64,000 nt of DNA from Polytrichum commune (lineage: Eukaryota > Streptophyta > Polytrichopsida > Polytrichales > Polytrichaceae), in assembly GCA_950295325.1 (NCBI GenBank), contig OX485807.1:12985001-13049000 (forward strand), written 5' to 3'. Positions 10,920 through 22,639 of this stretch are shown here, one piece after another. The translations under genes were made by a program, and so were the position numbers. Each line of letters opens with the position of its first letter. Within the stretch, counting starts at the first letter, position 1. The notes beneath the pieces are model-generated. The model saw nothing but the letters and a program-made list of their open reading frames with translations. It ran no database searches and was not told the origin of the DNA.

Positions 10920-13900
10920 AAGACTGAAGCCATGGAAATCACCACCCAAACCACCCTAAATTATAAGAAATTATATATATATTGAAAGCTACTAGACACA
11001 AAACCCAAGAAAATACATAAGACTCTACAACACTGGACCTCGCCACACACCCGGACACCATTGCAAAAATAATATACACAACACAAAAATAATTTTTTTC
11101 ATAGACAAACCCCCACCTGCACAGATCCTACAAACTGCCCCACTGTGTGTTTGTGCACCATTAGACGATACCCATGGCATACTAGAGATGGCTTCACACT
11201 AGACAAAAGAGCCCCACCCAACCCACACCATTAACATCATCCTTCACTAGAATCGTATACGAAACCTGCCTCAAAAATCTCTCCAAAGGGAAATTCCCGG
11301 GATTGGACGGTATCCCAATGACATACTCAAAGCATTACCCAATACTTTTCATGACATGTTGTACCTCTTCTTTCTACAATGCCATCTACCACAAGAATGG
11401 AAGCATAGCTCCACAATCTTCCTACACCCAAAAATAACAATAATAATATATCAAAAAAACCACAATAATCACCAACTACATACCAATCGCCCTAGCAAAT
11501 AAATACTATTTACAAGTTATTCACTAGCGCACTAACCTCCCTCCTTACAACATTTGGTGAACAACACAAAATCCTACAACGCAACCAAGAAGGTTTCCAG
11601 TTCATTAGGAATCCCAATCTCACATATCACCAACATCAAACCCACGTATAGAAAAGATAAATGGGGAGCCAAAAATGAACATATAAGTTCCATTGCCATT
11701 GGTAAACTCCAAACAACAACTTCTCCACATGGATTACCCAAACCCACATTCTCATCCTAAACAATGTCCTCTATGACCACAACTTACTACTTATAACAAA
11801 ACTAACACGTAATATTCAACAAGGAACCATTAAAAAAAGAAAAGACAAGAAAAAGAAAAAAGAAAAAAATATTCTTGATAACCAAAAAAATCAGACAATC
11901 ACAAGATAGAAGGTTTCTACATTCCAGCCTCAACATCCCACACCTCAACCTCCAAATCTAAGAATGTAACCCTGACAAAGATAAAGTAGCCACCTCACTA
12001 TCAATCCAAAAATCCCCCTCCCCTTTTAGCACAAGTACATGACATGAAAGGTAACTTTCAAATCTCTACCCCCTTGTCAAGACTAACTTGGCACTGGGGA
12101 AAATATTCAATCTACATGTCAACACCCTACCACACTCTCTGCCTCTCCCCCCCAATTCATAACCGCCACATACTTCCACCAACAATCCTAGAGAACCTTA
12201 CGTAAACCTTCCAACTTACACACTCATATTTCTCTAGCCCACTTACATGCCCCACTAACTTTTCACAATATCATTCTTTGTATGAAAGAGACAAAAAAAA
12301 TTGGCTCACTAGGCCCAACCTTCTCTAACCAATTCGCAAGAAATGGATATGCTCACATCACTAATATTGTCCTCTTCCTGAAAGTCATAAAATGGGCACG
12401 ACTCGGAAACTACACCAACCCAACGTCCACCACACTAATAACCATTACCCATGATGATTGGTCTAACAACAAAATCAACCCACTCACAGGAAAGGATGTC
12501 ACCCCTATAATCATCAACCCACCCCTCACAATGCAATATCCCCCATCCTTGACTTTCCCTTACTACTACATCAATAAAGAACCCCTACTCATCATAATCT
12601 TAATCCTCTCCCACACCCCATACCACCTAAGTTATCCACTTTCCTAAACAACCTACCTACTCCACTCCTCCATGTCTGCAATTCATACCCACCATACCAT
12701 CAATACAAACAATTTGTTGCCTGCCCCACCTTTTCCCACCACATCTCCTTATACCAACACCCCTCTTCTTCCCCAGCCATAACAAACATACATCCTCTAC
12801 GATTCCCACCCACCCAATCCTACTACACAAACAACTCCTTTACACCCCCGGATGGGGAAGCAAATGGTAATATCACACAGTAATTTTGGTGTTTGCTTAC
12901 ATAGATACCCAAATATCCTTTGAGCCGAATATACATAGTATTACATGTCATGAAACTCACCAAAACTCCCACCATGGATACATTCATTTTCATAGACATT
13001 CATAATAGCATACACCTACTCTTCAACCACATATAAACCCCTCCTTCCCAAATAGCCACCCAGATAAACTACTCATAGCCCAAATTGTAAATACCATCAA
13101 ACACTCACACCACAAACATTGCCATCCAAAATGTCCGAGCCCACCCAACCATCCTAGGCAACGATGAACAAACATACTTGCCAAACAAGGTGTAGATAAA
13201 TTGCGCATTATGACCTCTCCTTGCTACTTTATTGGACATCAGACACCATATTGGCCATCAATTCCTCCAACCTCCACACAACATGATGGCTCAATCCGAA
13301 ACCTCAAAGTTACATTTCAAAAGAATACGAGAATGCACTAATCTCACAAGCTGAAAATACATTGCCATACGTTGATGAATGGCTCTCCAATACAAACATC
13401 CACTTAAAATGGTCCAACCTATAATGGGACACCCCTTGGATATCGGATGCACAAACCATGCAAGTCCTCAAATATATACATGGAAGCTATCTAGAGAACT
13501 ACCGAAAAAAATACGTCCTAAAGCAAGACATATCTCCCTTATGCAACCTATGCAATTAACAACAATAGGATACATGCCTCCATCTGCTAGCATGTTGTAA
13601 AAATAAACATACAAACAACTTAAGGACTAATCGACACAACAAAGCAGTCGACGCTCTACCAAACACACTGCTAGCTACTCCTACTACAAGATGCTCCACC
13701 TTAATAAATGCTGGAAAAGTGAATAACCGCACTCTGGATAACACTATACCATCCTGGTTACTTCCATGCACCTACTACCTACCAAGATGTAAATGGCCCG
13801 CCATCCTACGACCCGACATACCTTGCCTCCTAGGAACCCTCCTACAACCAAACCATCATTCACACCAAATCCAAACATTAAAATATAAATTGTAGAAGTC

Positions 13901-14140
13901 ATTTATTGCAACGATAGGTTCCCTACAAATGCCATCTCTTGCAAACAAGACAAAGCCATACTACAACCCCCTACTATCTCAACAAGGATGGATAGTACTA
14001 CCAGCTATCATCATCAGTGCAAGGATGAGAGGCGCCATCCATACATCTACTACCAACAAAATTCACAAATTCATGGAAACATTTTCACAAGTTGCCATTA
14101 AATATCTAACACATATCATCTCAAATAAATGAAAACTTGA
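10920..14140 (+). mobile_element. LINE-type retrotransposon, decayed reverse-transcriptase copy
   Basis: The plus strand, read with frameshifts, gives ordered pieces of a LINE reverse transcriptase and its C-terminal region. 'KFPGLDGIPMTYSK' (about 11287-11330) is the classic start of LINE RT. It is followed by 'PIALANKYY' and 'LTSLLTTFGEQHKILQRNQEG' in pieces (about 11485-11600). Then come 'LITKLTRNIQQGT', a Cys/His patch 'PLCNLCN' with 'DTCLHLLACCKN' (about 13535-13605), 'TNRHNKAVDAL', 'LRPDIPCLLGTLL', and a last open block at 13929-14132 ending 'GAIHTSTTNKIHKFME'. No endonuclease domain is visible upstream. Many stops and indels make the copy inactive. The sense strand is strikingly G poor and A/C rich throughout. 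Confidence 0.8.
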
Positions 14141-14558
14141 GAAAAAAACAAACACCAATCCCACTTGACTAACTTAGAATAACAACAACAACCTTGACAA
14201 ATTATATAACACCTAACATATCATATATGTGCTACTTGACTTTATGCTAAACTACGGTCCACCTAAGAGAATAGGCATTAAGTTTTCTATCCATGGTGAC
14301 CACGCGGACAAGAGGGAAGGTGACGAACAGACATCACACGTCAATGTAACAAAAATGTTGACGTTCATTTTATTTATTATGCTTGTAGAGCACGTAATTT
14401 GTTTTGGTGAGGCTTCTTCTTCTTCTTCTTAGTCAGCACCACTGACTCCTAAGGCATCTCCTAACAATAAGAAACTAAAAGAGAGCTTGCATTAGGAGCT
14501 TCCGGCACTTTGACACTTGGGGCTCCCGAAACCCCGAATTTTCTAGTGACACCAATTT
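14141..14558. other. Spacer between LINE fragment and tandem array
   Basis: This A/C-rich tail of the LINE region is followed by unclassified sequence with a short (CTT)n run near 14413-14430. No gene was seen. Confidence 0.45.
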
Positions 14559-15545
14559 CATAGCATAAAGGCATTTAATATCACCTTCACTAATTTCCCG
14601 AACCCACTATTAGCCCACCCTCACTAAATGGGAGAATCAGTGGACAAACACTGAAAAGCAACACATTGAACGGAATGTTTTCTACATGAATTTTTTGTTT
14701 ACTTACAACAGAGTTGCCCAAAGTGTTCTCCACTTGGATGAATGACTAGTTACATCCGAGTCCCTTTGGATGAGAGCCGGCCGGGTGGGGCTGCCAGTGA
14801 GGCTCTTGCACTCTTTCATAGCGTAAAGGCATTTAATATCACTTTCACTAATTTCCTGAACGCATTCTTAGCCCACCCTCACTAAATGGGAGAATCAATG
14901 GACAAACAATGAAAAGTAACACATTGAACAAAAAAATTTACATGAATTTGTTTTCACAAAGGAGTTGCTCAAAGTACTCTCCACTTGGATGAATGACTAG
15001 TTACATCCGAGTCCCTTTAGAAGAGAGCCGACTAAGTGGGGCTGCCAATGAGGCTCTTGCACTCATTCATAGTGTAAAGGCATTTAATATCACCTTCACT
15101 AATTTACTAGACAAATACTGAAAAACAACACATTGAATGGAATGTTTTTTACATGATTTTTTTTTTAAATGTACTTACAACGGAGGTGCTCATTGTGCTT
15201 TCCACTTGGATGAACGGCCAGACACATCCGAGTCCCTTTGGAAGAGAGCCAGCCAACCGGGCGGGGTTGCCAGTGAGGCTCTTGCACTCTTTCATAGTGT
15301 CAAGGCATTTAATATCACCTCCACTAATTTCCCAAACGCACTATGAACGAATCACTGGACAAACACTGAAAAGCAACACATTAAACGGAATGTTTTTTTA
15401 CGTGAATTTGTTTTTCTCCTTTTCTTTCTTTTATACTTACAACGGAGGTGCCCAAAGTGCTCTCCACTTGGATGAACGGCCAGCCACATCCACCGAATCC
15501 CTTTGGATGAGAGGGCTGCCAGTGAGGCTCTTGCACTCTTTCTCT
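14559..15545 (+). repeat. Tandem repeat, about 225-258 bp unit, four copies
   Basis: The landmark 'aaggcatttaatatcac' follows 'catag.gt' at 14559, 14817, 15068 and 15293 (steps 258, 251 and 225). Each unit also holds 'aacacattgaa', 'ctccacttggatgaa', 'acatccgagtccctttgga' and 'gccagtgaggctcttgcact'. Open frames of up to 142 codons arise from the repeat and shift frame between units, so they are not taken as genes. The last unit ends in a CT-rich tract (15538-15567). Confidence 0.85.
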
Positions 15546-16308
15546 TTCTCTTTCTCTCTCTCTCTCCCTCCACTCCGTTGACGTGTGCGTGAATTAAAGC
15601 TTGTCCGTGCGTCCATGGGGACAGCTAGCCAGCCAACCCACCAAATGATTTGAAGATGATGGCCCCTGTGTGGGCTCCAAGTCGCCCAAATAATGCACAC
15701 ACTGGGCTCTTTAAGAATCCCCGCCCACACCTTTTCAAGCAATTGCCATGGCCCCGCCATCGACCAAAACATAAACAAACAAAATTAAAACGCATTAAAA
15801 TGCATTAAAAAGAGAAGCTCGCCAATGTGTGTGTGTCTAGGGCTGTTGGGTTGGTGAGCGAGCTTTTTTATGTCCAAGTCGTGGGGTCCCTACCTACCTT
15901 ACCCCAATCGCTTATGCAAGAACCCCACACTCACAACAATGCTATAGTTAACATATACACTCTAGTTTACATCTTGACCTTTGACCTTGGTAACTTGCTT
16001 TACAACAAGTTTTGTGGGCCCTAAACCCTAGAACGCTTTTTCGCCCCCCCCCCCCCATTGGTCCTCTTGGTACATACGGTATTCCCGAATTTGTACAACA
16101 TGAATTATAGATTGTGACGTAGATTTTTGGTAGATTTTCTCTTGGAACTTGGACACAAAGTGACTTGGAAAGCGTTTGATGAGGATCTCATATCGCATGG
16201 TACCATTTCATCGGACTTCAAGGTTTATACCCCTTTTGTAAAACGGGAGGTGTTTTTAACTAAGCCCACTTGGCTATCATGCACTAAACGAGTTTGCCAG
16301 TTATATGC
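15546..16308. other. Low-complexity and unclassified spacer
   Basis: This holds a CT-rich microsatellite at the left, a poly-C run near 16044-16056, and otherwise unique sequence with no gene seen. Confidence 0.45.
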
Positions 16309-16326
16309 TACTGTTCTCCCTCTTTA

Positions 16327-16639
16327 AGGTAGCGGGGCACATTCCCGCTTGAATTTCAGATTGGCATGTTCATTGGAGAGTTATTAAGGGGGGATCAATC
16401 TTGGAAGATGTGCAAAGTACATTGGAAATTGGACCAATTGGAATAATTAATTTTGGATTAATATTGAATTATTTATGAATTTTGGAAGGAGAACTCATAG
16501 GGGTACCCAAAACCACTCACCCCAAAAATGTACACCATGATTACATAGAAATTTGAGGTTGGAAGCTATAATGTACCTCTTGTTTGGATAGGTCTAGTGA
16601 GCGGTTTAAGGACCCGAGTGGGAATGTGCCCCGCTACCT
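16327..16639. mobile_element. 313-bp MITE with 23-bp inverted repeats, TA target duplication
   Basis: The left end 'aggtagcggggcacattccc' and right end 'gggaatgtgccccgctacct' are exact inverted repeats over 20 bp and continue imperfectly. TA flanks both sides (16325-16326 and 16640-16641), as expected for Tc1/mariner-type MITEs. The interior is AT rich and non-coding. It lies inside the left terminal repeat of the Tigger-like element. Confidence 0.85.
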
Positions 16640-16859
16640 TAGTATGACACGTTTGGGAAATGCAAAAAATGTCGTATTATCGAGGTGTCGACTTGTCGTT
16701 AATATGACAAAATTGTCGTACTATAAAGGGAATACAAAAACATAAGCAATATGAGCTTAAAAACATATACAACAAGTTTAAGCAATATAGATTGTATGAG
16801 ATGATAACTCATAACTCCAAACAAATACAAATACTCTCAAGAACTCTTGGAATAAGAGT

Positions 16860-17653
16860 TCAAAGATCTCTGGTGTTGCCTACCTAAGTTTATTTATCAT
16901 CTTGTCTAAATTCCCTATTAGCTTTTGAAAACCAATAATTTCATTAACAACAAAATGTAAAGAGTTGTCTAATAAGAAAGTAGACAACAATGATGCATGA
17001 CGTTTAGCATCACTACGCTATACTGTAGGTGGAGCAACATCATCCACATCTACTGAATGAATATCAACATTCAGATGAAAGCCTTGTGCATAATTGATTC
17101 TCAAAGCAACATCCACCGACTCGTTAGTACTCAATTCTAGTTCAGTAATCTCTTCCCCTTCCATCTGAATGTAAGTCTCGATTGACATCTCATCATCACC
17201 CAATCGCAACTTTGAAATCATAGCACCAAGTTCATCTTATTCTTCTTGCATTCTATTCTTCCCCCTTTCGTTAACTAGGCCAAAGTCAACATTCCATGTT
17301 GCAGGTCATATACACGCCATCCTCCAACAATTCCTAACTATATGTGCACCCAACTCACTCCATACTTCATAACTCCACATGATAGCATGTCCAATGTTGG
17401 GCACCACCTTCTTTCAGCCCTTCAATGTAGCATCATCATATTGTGACAAAACCCACCGTAAAAGTTTCTTCTTGTACGGAATTTTGAAAGATGCTATTAT
17501 ACCTCGATCCAAAGGTTGAACTACGCTTGTAACATTGGGAGGAAGGAATACCAAAGTCATGTTGCTCAATTCCAAGGTTGAAAAACCACAAGACTTACCA
17601 ACTTTGGTAGAGCTAACAACATGTGAAGATGCATTATCCAAAATCATAATCAC
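16860..17653 (-). pseudogene. Tigger/pogo-like DDE transposase, C-terminal half, broken
   Basis: The open part at 17414-17653 encodes the DDE_1 core: 'MIMILDNASSHVV' carrying the second catalytic Asp, then 'LVFLPPNVTSVVQPLDRGII' with the conserved PPN/QPLD pattern, and 'FKIPYKKKLLR'. After frame breaks it continues with an acidic region (17018-17221, 'EMSIETYIQMEGEEITELEL') and a helical tail 'AKRHASLLSTFLL' and 'FVVNEIIGFQKL' (about 16880-17010). The N-terminal HTH/CENPB region and the first Asp are absent; sequence beyond 17653 is non-coding. The family normally has about 450-500 residues, so this is a remnant. Confidence 0.8.
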
Positions 17654-17977
17654 CTTTCAATTTTAGATACCCTAACCAAGTCCATTCTACACTAGTAACC
17701 CTAATTATCATTAGGTTCCCAATGATAAGTGAAGTTCTCAATTAGTTCCCAAATGAAAATGGATGAATTCTAGATGTACATAACATGGATGAAAGGAATT
17801 TTAGCATTAATTCCCTCTTTAATATGACAAAATGGAGTTTCTAAAATGTCGTATTATCGAGTGTCGTAGTCATATTAAAGAGGGAGTTTTGAACTAAAAA
17901 GTTTGGTTGCACAAAAATGTGTCGTAATATCGAGGGTGTCATATAAACGAGTGTCGTACTAATGAGGTTAGACTGTA

Positions 17978-19090
17978 GCCAATGAGCTCCATTATGAGCC
18001 GTGGATGGGCCCCATCCTCCATCCAAGAGCTTGCTTCGCCTAGGGTTTAGTTGAGTGGGGTGAGCGGTGTCACCACTTTCTCCTCCATTCTTCACCCTCT
18101 TGGCCACCAACCTCTTGCTCTTTTAGCTTGTACTTTGTAGCCTCTTTGGTCATGTAGTGCCAATTAATGGCGCCGCCTTTTGATTGTAGTGGAGTTTAGG
18201 AATTTTGGGGATTAATATTCAAGTTCCGGAGTGGAGCGTATTGGTGATGCTTGAAGATGGCTTGTGGAGATTCTCATTTGGGGCTTGTAGTGGCCATATA
18301 TTCCTTAACTCAATTCAACCTTGTCGGTTCCCCTTACAATGAGGTTTTTGATTCATGGAAGGGAGGAGTGGAATTCCAACAGTGTGGAATTGAGAGTTGA
18401 ATTCGAGTAGTAGGAGATTTTGATACCTACTAATAGCATAGTATTTTGGAGCCGCAATTGCACCTTTGGATGCAGTTATGTTAATGCAAATGCCAACCTC
18501 CCTCCCTACTTATTTGTACTTGCATGTATGATTATATGAGTGATCTTTTTAAGCAATGATGTTCATATTGAGTATATTCTCTTATTTAAGAGGGTTGGTC
18601 CAATTTTTTTGGGTGTAGAAATGCACTAGATACTTCATGCATATGATGTTTCAACATTGATCATCTTATATCTATGCAAATTAGTTCAATTTGGATGGAC
18701 ATTCATGTTTTAAAGGGTTGGTGACCTAAGATGTTGCTAAGTGCTTGAAATGTATGATACGTGCATGTTGATCCTCTCATACATTTGCAAACTACTTGAA
18801 GTTGGAAGCCTCTAGAGGATTAAGGGGCTTAGGGCAACTTTTTTATGTAGCCAATTTCAACGGGCTTGTTCAATCTCAATATGTAGCCAACTTCCCCCTT
18901 AGTTTGCGGTGTGTGTGGCCACATCTAGAGTGCGAATATAAATTTGGGCCACTTATTCACTTATTGATTTAGATGTGGAGCCATTGTTCACCTTATCAAA
19001 GCATACATGGAGCCTTGAGTATTTTCCATGTATAATCAAAAGTTGCCACCCAAAGCGACACATAGGTTTTGTACAATTCATCCATAAAAG
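17978..19090. other. Spacer between two Tigger-like remnants, nothing recognised
   Basis: No gene or RNA was seen. It may include other non-autonomous element sequence, but I found no terminal repeats. Confidence 0.35.
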
Positions 19091-20055
19091 ATTGCATGTT
19101 CATCACATCTACAACCAAAAACTCCAAAGAATGGCTCTACTATAAAACTTGATAGTAATTGGGCATACTCACGAGCTCGAGGAAGCTTGACTATTGGTTT
19201 TGGTTGGTCATCCACATCATTTCCCTCCATTGGCTCTTCATTCAAATCTAAACCCAAATAGATTTCTCTACCCTATGCCAAATTCACCAACTTAGCCATG
19301 TTATACTATGCATCAACAATTTCCTCTCCTAGCAATTGCATATATTCTTCAATAGGTATTTATTCACTTCCAAGATTCAAAGAGAAAATAAGACTTGCCA
19401 ATTCATTTGTTGCTTTGTTTGTTCTCGATTTCTCATGTTCATTATATATGGAGAAATCGGCACTCCAATTTGCAAGCAAAATCTTGGAATCCTCCAATTG
19501 TTTTGTGTGATTTGGGAATTCATCTCTCTCCATACTTGAGAGCACCACATAATAGCTTGCCTTACATTAAGCACTATTTCCCTCACATCCTGGTGAGTAG
19601 TACAAAAATCAAACTAGGAGAGGACCCATTTTAATAAGCATTTTCTTATACCGAACTTTGAATGAAGCAATTATTCCTCAATTCAAGGGTTGCACCACAT
19701 TTGTAACATTAGGTGGTAAGAAAGCGATAGTTTATTGCTCCATTGCAAAGTTGGAAAACCAAATAATTTACCCTTGCCAACATGTTTAAGGGAGTGATTA
19801 GCATAATTGTCCATAATTAAGAGCACCTTCTGCTTTTGAGATTTGAAATGTACATCAAGGCTCATCACCCAACTCTCAAATACATATGACGTCATCCAAA
19901 ACAAGTGCTTTGCGAATCACCACACATAATTTGTTGGCAACCACATTCCAAAGCATCTTCGGCATAGAAATTTGTAAATAATTCATAGGTTTCAACTTGT
20001 TAGTACATGTCATGTTCATAGCAAGAGCAAGAGTGAGATGGTCCTTTTGAATATT
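19090..20055 (-). pseudogene. Second Tigger/pogo-like transposase remnant
   Basis: Read on the minus strand with frame changes, about 19905-20055 gives 'KDHLTLALAMNMTCTNKLKP', matching the KDRLTVLL.ANM.G.EKL.P block before the DDE core. 19683-19904 gives 'WVMSLDVHFKSQKQKVLLI' followed by MDN (second catalytic Asp) and 'FGFPTLQWSN'. About 19110-19330 gives the acidic/helical C-terminus, with 'KLPRAREYAQLLSSFI' parallel to 'AKRHASLLSTFLL' in the first copy. The PPN..QPL block is present but out of frame. Upstream of 20055 the sequence switches abruptly to an R2 repeat, so the N-terminus is lost. I could not place its terminal repeats. Confidence 0.7.
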
Positions 20056-20340
20056 AACATCAAAAATCTCTCCAAACGGACATCCAATTCCATGGTTGGA
20101 GACCCCGATTTAGTCTAGTGGAACCCAATAAAAAAAAAATCAACAACTTTAGGAGAATCAGGCTTTTACCACACCCCCTTGGTAAGTTTTGTGAACCAAA
20201 ATCCAAATTTGAAGTATGCAGACCTTTCATGGTCATTTTCCCCTTAATTGGACAACTATGTTTGAATGGTGTGTGGTTAGGGTGGACGTAACAACAAACA
20301 CCACAAAGACATGTGTTTAAGATGATTGGACCATGCAAGG
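20056..20340 (-). repeat. Family R2 fragment, minus orientation
   Basis: 'ttggacaactatgtttgaatgg', broken as 'ggacaactatg' and 'tgtgtggttag', with 'caccacaaagacatgtgttt' and 'gattggac', matches the R2 copies at 37.7 and 58.8 kb. Confidence 0.5.
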
Positions 20341-22132
20341 CTCCTTTTTGCACCTGTCACAAGCAAAAAATCAAAAAATCAACTGTCAAATTATTGATCC
20401 CCTCAACCACTACCCATCACCCCAAACAAGCTAGTAACTTACTAGTAGGTTGTGGGAGAGGGGCCACCGCACATAGCCTTCTTCTCCCTCAATTCAAGAT
20501 TCAAGAAGCAAAGCGAGGAATGAGTCCATCTCTCTCCACGTTCTTCAAACACCTCCTTCTTGGTCCTCTCCACTACCCTCTCAATTGTCACACTCCCACT
20601 CACAATTCTCTTACATGTGATTGCGGCAACCTCTTGCGTCTTGCATAGAAGCGATTGGCGATGCTTGTTTCACGGTGATCACGGAGTGTCGATTTGTGGC
20701 ATGGTTGGAGTTCCCGCATCTTCTTGTTGATTTTGTGGAAGGAGGAGGAGAAATACTTCCCATCAATGGTGAAACCCTAGGGCTCTTGTGAGGCTTGGCA
20801 TATGTGGTATATCGCGGGGTGGTGTTAGGTTATGGTGCAAGTTGTAGGAAATTGAGCTTTGGCCATTTGACAAAGAAAATTTCAATGTCTTGATAATTTG
20901 TGGGTGCCTCAAGGTGGTAGCTAGCTAGGAGTTGCCGAGCCTCATACTTGATTAGCTGATGATCTTTTTGAAAATTGATTAGTTGGAGCATTTGGCAATG
21001 TTCAAAAATATCGTATGGGTTCATACTATTGCGAAAGTAGATGGGAGGCCTCTCGAATCCCTCCAATTGGTTTGGTTTCTATTATTCGTCATGTTCAAAA
21101 TGTTGTTGAGAAAGAGCGTGCAAAGAATTGGATAATCACTTGCTTGAAGATCTTTTATTTTATAATAGTATTATTAGGATTGAAAGAGAATGTCAATTTC
21201 TACAATTTTTAAATACTCCTGACATGCCTAAATGAAGAGTATGGATCCAACACCACAAGGTCAGTTGCATTGGAATTTTCAAGAGCTTTATTGGAGCATT
21301 CGAAGCAAATCCCACATTCTGATGCATTATTTTTTATTTTTTATTTTTCTCAATTTCTCAATTTCTCAAAAAAAAATTCTGACACGTCTCATAAGAAGTG
21401 GGTGCGCATATTATTGGTCCCTCTAAAAGATCAAGTGTATGTTTTTTCACCGTTACCTGAAAATACCAGCATACAAGTTTATGTTATAATCTTCGGAAAT
21501 TGGACAAGTGAACGACTAGAATTTTTTGTGAATGTTTCCTAACTCTACAAAGCATCCATCCGTGCATTTGGATCTACCATAAGAGGTGCAAATCTTCTTT
21601 AAAGGGTTTCTAAACGAGACCACGGGTAGATCACTCTAAGGCATTTTTGTGCACCACGTGCGGCTCGGGGTTTTTTGTTTTGGGGCTATTTACCTTCAAG
21701 GGCTGAATTAAAGACTCCCTATAATTACTTAAATTTCATAAATGGCCCATTTGTCTGCACCCTTCCATTACTTATATTTTCCAAGTCACTGCAATTTTTT
21801 GTACTCTATATTCCTTTTAAGTAATTTTGGACAGACGGAAATCCCAGTTATCATCCATCCCCGTGAGTCCTAAACCCATTTACATACCATACTAAACATA
21901 CCTTCTAGGATCCTTATCTTCAACCCCTATATTAATTTTACAAAAATAATGGCCCACGTTTTATGTCCATCTAACTTACTTATAATGGGATTGTCTACAT
22001 TTAATGGCCCCTTCATTATTTGGAATTCCCTTATAATTTTTATTTCAAATGATTTTAATCCTCTCTATATTATGCCGCACGTCGTTTTTAAAATGCACTA
22101 AGTGATCTACTCGTGAACGAGACCGAATTGTT
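20341..22132. other. Unclassified stretch, no gene supported
   Basis: Several short open frames (60-110 codons) on both strands show no recognisable motif. There is an A/T-rich stretch near 21327-21376. No RNA gene or repeat array was recognised. Confidence 0.35.
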
Positions 22133-22135
22133 TTA

Positions 22136-22626
22136 GAGCCACTTCACACACGAGATTGAGAGCCCCTGACCATTACACTTCAAGCACTCTCATTGGTGGA
22201 AAAGGCGGAGCCGGTCCAAGTTTGCTGCTTCACACTACGCTTGAGGGACCAACGGAGTGAGTAAGTGAATGCAAGGTGGATGGTAAAGTCTACATGGATG
22301 CCTACATGGCATCAAATGGACCACGTTTCATGGTCACTTGGACTATTTTCAAAAACCACCTCTTGGAAGTAGGCCTACCACAAAACCATTGGAAGACCAT
22401 GGCACTCCGAACACTCACAACCATTGGTTTATTCTATTCTATCATGGTGTGAGGACTCGCATGAATAGACCTTTATTGAAAATAGCACTTGGTTGAGGGC
22501 CTGGTCACATATGACTTCACACCACACTGGAGGGCCCGTGACCACACTACATGATTTTGGAGGTGCCTTGAGACGGCCTTCGAACACATTCTGTTGGGCT
22601 CTCACAATTTCACGGTGAAGTGGCCC
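22136..22626 (+). mobile_element. PIF/Harbinger-like MITE
   Basis: The left end 'gagccacttcacac' and right end 'ggtgaagtggccc' are inverted repeats, with TTA on both sides (22133-22135 and 22627-22629). The 3-bp TTA/TAA target duplication is the PIF/Harbinger hallmark. The interior matches the copies at 6060-6552 and 39581-40171 ('ctctcattggtgg', 'acactacgcttgagggacca', 'tggaagaccatggcact'). No protein is encoded. Confidence 0.75.
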
Positions 22627-22639
22627 TTAGACGATTCTG

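Larger units (their letters stand above)
16311..17975 (-). mobile_element. Tigger/pogo-like (Tc1-mariner) DNA transposon, internally deleted, with nested MITE
   Basis: The right end reads, inward, 'cagtctaacctcattag' then 'tacgacactcg', a typical Tigger-like inverted repeat, flanked by TA at 17976-17977. Sub-terminal repeats of 'tgtcgtattatcgag' occur near both ends (16672-16690 and 17848-17866). The left end 'ctgttctccctctt' (from 16311, flanked by TA at 16309-16310) matches the right end at about 12 of 18 positions once the nested MITE at 16327-16639 is removed, continuing as 'tagtatgacac'. Inside is only the C-terminal half of a DDE transposase on the minus strand. The HTH DNA-binding part and first catalytic Asp are missing, so the element is not autonomous. 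Confidence 0.75.

Noticed and set aside
14559-15581. Open frames of up to 142 codons
   Set aside because: They lie on a tandem repeat whose unit lengths differ and are not multiples of three, so the frame is not conserved between units.
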